From Cylindrotheca closterium (Eukaryota > Bacillariophyta > Bacillariophyceae > Bacillariales > Bacillariaceae), in assembly GCA_933822405.4 (NCBI GenBank), contig CAKOGP040001986.1, forward strand, positions 1 to 12,081: 12,081 nucleotides of DNA, given 5' to 3'. A model generated the notes under the pieces. It did not search any database. It saw only the letters and a list, made by a program, of their open reading frames with translations, and was not told the DNA's origin. Each line of letters starts with the position of its first letter. Position 1 is the first letter of the stretch. The translations under genes were made by a program, and so were the position numbers. Below are positions 8,885-12,081 of the stretch, piece by piece.

Positions 8885-9204
8885 AGATGGGGATGTGGAG
8901 GCGGACCCAATGACAGTTGATGGAAGGGAGACTCCGGATCACAATGAAGACGATGAGGTGCAGGTGACAGGAGTTTGTCACAACCCTAGGCCCTTATTGT
9001 CCTCCGATGACGATGAAGATGATGATGGGGCATGATACATTTGTGCAGATGAAAGATGATGGAGAAGATGAAGAAAGGGAGGGTTCGACAGACGCTATGG
9101 CAAGGGAGGATACCAACCTGGTGTTGACTCAAGTCATTCCTTGGGGTCGATTTACGCCCGTGGCTTCTCAGAACCTCTCGCCAACAACCAACTCACGCCT
9201 ATAA
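8842..9204 (+). pseudogene. Acidic tail frames after the recombinase
   Basis: Past the recombinase's last conserved residues, coding-like sequence continues in another frame to TGA at 9033-9035: KATVFLPGASKDGDVEADPM, then LLSSDDDEDDDGA. It passes to a third frame with MKDDGEDEEREGSTDAM, ending at 9202-9204. Acidic, low-complexity tails are common in nuclear proteins. The simplest reading is that a one-base change between about 8840 and 8870 gave the recombinase its present end (AKSHCLSPWGF) and that the acidic region was once its tail. Alternatively it belongs to the broken protein that follows. Confidence 0.4.
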
Positions 9205-9221
9205 CGGCCACTAACCGTTGA

Positions 9222-9611
9222 GGAAAAACTCTCCAGGCTGACTCAAGTGAATCTGGCGGGAATTATCTCTTGACAGTCTTGAACTCTCTGGAGAAAGCGA
9301 TCAATAATTCTCCTCATGAATTGAGGATCCTTCCAAGTTCTGACAGCACTTATAAACAGCAGAACTTATGGATTCGATCGTCGGCCGACATTTGTAACAA
9401 ACTACCAAATTATTGGGCTCTCTTGGTCTACTGCAATATGGACTACGGAAACTGTGCTTACGCTGCCACTAACAGTAAACCGGGCGAGAAGAAGTTGCGT
9501 ACCAGGCTACGGGTCGGCTTTGCGTCAGATGTTTTGACGGAGGCAGTTCAAGACTACTTGCACACAGGACTTCGACATCAAGGCTGGGGAGCCGGATGTT
9601 ATCTGTCACAA
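9222..9611 (+). pseudogene. Broken unrecognised protein, N-terminal part (upstream of nad4 insert)
   Basis: A plus-strand frame opens after TGA at 9219-9221 and runs 130 codons to the edge of the nad4-like insert. It has a protein-like composition (NSLEKAINNSPHELRILPSS, KLPNYWALLVYCNMDYGNCA, GEKKLRTRLRVGFASDVLTE, AVQDYLHTGLRHQGWGAGCY). I do not recognise the family. It is in the same frame as the segment that resumes at 9912, so the two were probably one protein before the insertion. No ATG was found at a convincing start; upstream decay may have removed it. Confidence 0.5.
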
Positions 9612-9911
9612 CTCAAGCTTCATTTTATTTTGCCCCACTTGTTTATACTAGGTCTTTAATTAGTATCGTTTATGCATCTTTAGCTGCTATAAGGCAAACA
9701 GATTTTAAAGGAATTATTGCATATACATCTGTTGCACACATGAATGGTGTAATGTTAGGTACTTTTAGTTTTAACAATGTTAGTATAGAAGGAGCTTTAC
9801 TGCAAAGTTTGAGTCACGGATTTGTTGCAAGTGCACTTTTCGTAATTATTGGAGTTGTTTATGAACGATATCGAACACGATTAGTTAAATACTATGGTGG
9901 TCTTGTGCACA
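9612..9911 (+). pseudogene. nad4: Mitochondrial nad4 fragment in nuclear DNA (NUMT)
   Basis: NADH dehydrogenase subunit 4 is a proton-pumping membrane subunit of respiratory complex I, encoded in mitochondria. In the frame beginning at 9596 about 100 codons match its most conserved stretch: ASFYFAPLVYT, SIVYASLAAIRQTDFKGIIA, YTSVAHMNGVMLGTF, IEGALLQSLSHGFVASALF, and VVYERYRTRLVKYYGGLVHT. The rest of nad4 is absent on both sides; the match starts near 9612 and stops near 9911. No stop interrupts it and it is visibly more AT-rich than its flanks, both expected of a recent piece of mitochondrial DNA. A fragment of this kind cannot make a working subunit. Edges are good to roughly 10 bases. An assembly chimera is the alternative to a true transfer. 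Confidence 0.9.
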
Positions 9912-10980
9912 CCACTTCAGTATGGTGAAATTGTTAAGATCGGTTCTTGCTTGTTTATTCCGGCCAAAGTTAATTTCTCTGCATACGCTAAGGAGCTGAT
10001 GCGGCTCTTTGATTTCTTGGTTCCAATTGGCATCAAGATGGACTGGGTGTCTATTCCGTATACTGGTCGCGCCAAATATGATGAACGCTCACCGGGGGTG
10101 ACAAGTCCTCATTCTTATACTCGGAAGATTCATTCTAAGCAAGTGGACCGTACATTGAGATCTCTCTTACATCCGGCTACGCCAAAACCCGACTTTCCAT
10201 TCGCGGCACCAGCTACATACATTAGCGACTGGAAGTCTGCACAATAAGGACATTTGAGTGTCAAGGCCTATGGCCCGGTGAAGGATGCAATTTTGACATT
10301 GATTAGTAAACTTTGAGACAACTACATCTTGACTGAGGTCCTTTACCCGGGCATTGATTTTACAGGGATGTTTAAGTTCTCTTTGACGACTCTTTATGGC
10401 GCCTGCACACTTTTCAAGTTATTGCTTTCCATCAAAGCCACACCCGCTCAAGCCGATCAGACCTCAGCAGCAACTCAGGACAATGCAGCATCAAAAAGAA
10501 AGGCGGGATTGGACTCTTCTGACGATGAAGATCATTTATCGGAGGAAGACACTATGGTCACAAAGGCGGCAACGAAGAAGGTGAAGAAGAAGAAGAAGAC
10601 AAGGTCGAAGCAGGACGATCTTGAGAATCATTTTTTGAAAGACTTGTCTCCCGCCCAGCGAAAACTAGCGGAGGCTACAGATAGGAAGCTCAAGAATGAT
10701 TTGGACCGACACAAAGCTGGACCACTTTTCCCAATGATTCTCCCTGGGGAAATGGAGGGGACCTACATCTTTGTCTGCCGGAAGAAATACAGACAGCTGG
10801 CGCGCAACGTTTTAAAAGGGATCGTTCCGTTTCTGACCCACCACTTGTATGAACCTACCATCGTCCAAGCTGATCAGACCATGGGCAAATGGATCCCTAA
10901 GTCCGAAATTCAGTTGGCTCAACGTAAGAACTTGGTTTGGTGCACCAATACTTTGAGAGCCATTGCCGGTGCAGCATGGT
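9912..10980 (+). pseudogene. Broken unrecognised protein, central part with acidic and lysine tracts
   Basis: After the nad4 insert the earlier frame resumes (LQYGEIVKIGSCLFIPAKVN) and continues to about 10980. It passes through a TAA at 10245-10247 and a TGA at 10314-10316, with protein-like sequence on both sides of each (SDWKSAQ, VKAYGPVKDAILTLISKL, TEVLYPGIDFTG). Then come an acidic tract (SSDDEDHLSEED, about 10518-10553), a strongly basic tract (KKVKKKKKTRSK, about 10574-10609) that could act as a nuclear localisation signal, and a globular-looking part (LSPAQRKLAEATDRKLKNDL, EMEGTYIFVCRKKYRQLARN). Near 10940-10985 the coding-like reading changes frame. The family is unknown; a gag-like or other transposon structural protein is a guess from the setting. 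Confidence 0.5.
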
Positions 10981-11710
10981 GGAAGAAACTTTGGAGTTCC
11001 TGGATGACGTCATTGAGGATACCACGGATATTTACCAGGGTCAGCTCTCCATTGACATGGATATGGCCAATGCTAAGGACATCGATGACAGAAAGACAGT
11101 TACAGGAATGCTTGATGAGATGCAGCAGCGCGAACGACAACTTGAGGATGCCTTTGTTGAAATTGAAGCTCGCAACAATGCTTTGGCTGCAAAAGAGGAA
11201 GCTTTAGCTTAACAGAGAGCAGCTACCGCTGCTTTACAGGCTAAGCTCGATGCTCTTCAACGCCAGACGGCCAACCACTTGGCAATTTCCTCCCAATCCT
11301 CCAGCAACCACAAGGTCTCACCAGATTGTCCGGAGCCTACCAAGCCACCAAAAAAGAAGAAAGGCAAGTCCGACACTTCTGCTAACAGGGCTCGCACTTT
11401 GGATGATCGAAAGCCTCCACCAAAGCAATCGCGTTCTCAGTGGGGTATTCACTTCCAGCAGCAGACCCTGCCTACTCAGATCAATCCGCCAGAGTCGCAG
11501 ATTCAAGAAGTGGATGCAACTCCGATGGACGGCGACACTACTACAGCAGTGTCACAGGATGAGAGCCAAACCTCTTCATTGACAGTGGCTTCGCCTGGCG
11601 GAGTCCATCCCTTCTTCCTATCCCCTTCTGGCAACTCCAGTGATGGATCGGTTCAGCCGCCCTCCTCTTTGACCGGCCGCGGAGCAGATCGCTCCGCGGC
11701 AGGGTCATGA
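10980..11710 (+). pseudogene. Broken unrecognised protein, C-terminal coiled coil and low-complexity tail
   Basis: The reading shifts to a second frame (MVEETLEFLDDVIEDTTDIY) and continues to TGA at 11708-11710 with one in-frame TAA at 11210-11212. The part from about 11090 to 11280 has heptad-like spacing of hydrophobic residues (MLDEMQQRERQLEDAFVEIE, ARNNALAAKEEALA, then LQAKLDALQRQTANHLA after the stop), typical of a coiled coil that would mediate oligomerisation. A basic proline-rich stretch (PPKKKKGKSD) and a Ser/Thr/Pro/Gln-rich tail follow. Because the coiled-coil pattern runs straight through the TAA, that stop looks like a recent point mutation. No zinc knuckle, protease or reverse transcriptase motif is visible. 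Confidence 0.5.
11676..11700. other. GC-rich perfect inverted repeat (10-bp stem, 5-nt loop)
   Basis: GCCGCGGAGC (11676-11685) and GCTCCGCGGC (11691-11700) are perfect reverse complements around the loop AGATC. It lies at the very end of the broken reading frame, eight bases before its TGA. It could fold as a stable hairpin in RNA or DNA. No U-run follows, so it is not a bacterial-type terminator. Confidence 0.8.
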
Positions 11711-11954
11711 GAGGACCCAGGTCGCCTGCTGCTAGGTCACGGCGTGCAGGCAGAAGATCTTGAATTAGTGGCCCGTCGAGTGTTGTTTCCCACGCTTCAC
11801 TTGACAAATATTTACGTTCTCTTCCAGCAGGAGTAGACTGCCTTGGCGACAACCATCGCTGTTGCTCTTCACTAGCTACTCGCGTTACCTTCCAGAACGT
11901 CAACAGCGTCCCGGAGGATGGTGACCATGTGAAACAGCGGCAGATCAACTCCTG
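11711..11954. other. Gene-free stretch
   Basis: No coding frame I would support and no RNA gene. The last bases before the LTR-like repeat (CAGATCAACTCC) are not a polypurine tract, so if 11955 begins an LTR it is more likely a 5' LTR or solo LTR in plus orientation than the 3' LTR of an element lying to its left. Confidence 0.4.
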
Positions 11955-12081
11955 TGTTAGAATAAAGCAAAATGTGCTCTATTGTGAGTGCTTTTAGCGC
12001 TCAGAACAAACTCTCTGCAATCTAAATTTGTAATCGACTGTACAACACTTTCACGACAATAGTTCTCCTGTGTCTAGGTAT
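11955..12081 (+). repeat. LTR-like dispersed repeat, cut by window end
   Basis: All 127 bases match 2262-2388 without indels and with two substitutions (T11983 and T12029 where the array has C followed by G). It starts TGTTAGAATAAAGC. It shows that the second part of the 501-bp unit also exists away from the array and is therefore a dispersed element, probably the start of an LTR whose remainder lies beyond the window. Confidence 0.85.

Noticed and set aside
11541..11948. 135-codon minus-strand frame at the right edge
   Set aside because: Arg/Ser/Leu-rich composition, partly antisense to the low-complexity tail of the broken protein; no motif recognised.

Overview
The window looks like nuclear DNA of a eukaryote and is almost entirely mobile-element material in various states of decay. 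No bacterial operon structure, rRNA, tRNA or CRISPR was seen. A diatom, or at least a stramenopile, is the best guess. That is an inference from the style of the Ty1/copia integrase remnant, the LINE-type RNase H protein, the Crypton-like tyrosine recombinase with its TK.D and YAN signatures, and a protist-type mitochondrial nad4 fragment. No species can be named.

Layout. About 350-1900, minus strand: a decayed Ty1/copia polyprotein, with integrase at about 930-1263 broken by a frameshift and a stop although all three DDE acidic residues survive. 1964-3747: a tandem array of a 501-bp unit, three full copies and a partial fourth; copies 1-3 carry an insert whose first 127 bp recur at the right edge of the window (11955-12081) and begin like an LTR (TGTTAG). 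3748 to about 5014, minus strand: the C-terminal part of a non-LTR retrotransposon polyprotein with an RNase H domain, cut at the array junction. About 5019-5530: no gene seen. 5574-6559, plus strand: an unrecognised basic-then-globular protein in three frames. 6608-8884, plus strand: a long intact reading frame for a Crypton-like tyrosine recombinase, the best-preserved gene here, followed by acidic frames to 9204. 9222-11710, plus strand: a broken, unrecognised nuclear-looking protein (acidic tract, lysine tract, coiled coil) with three in-frame stops and a frameshift, interrupted at about 9612-9911 by a mitochondrial nad4 segment (a NUMT). 11711-11954: no gene.

How the parts relate. Nothing suggests a shared host pathway. 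The likely history is nested insertion. The recombinase gene may still be functional or recently active, and the frames at 5574-6559 lie immediately upstream on the same strand and could belong to the same element. The tandem copies differ at very few sites, and most of those differences are C-to-T at CpG, which fits recent amplification plus deamination of methylated cytosine.
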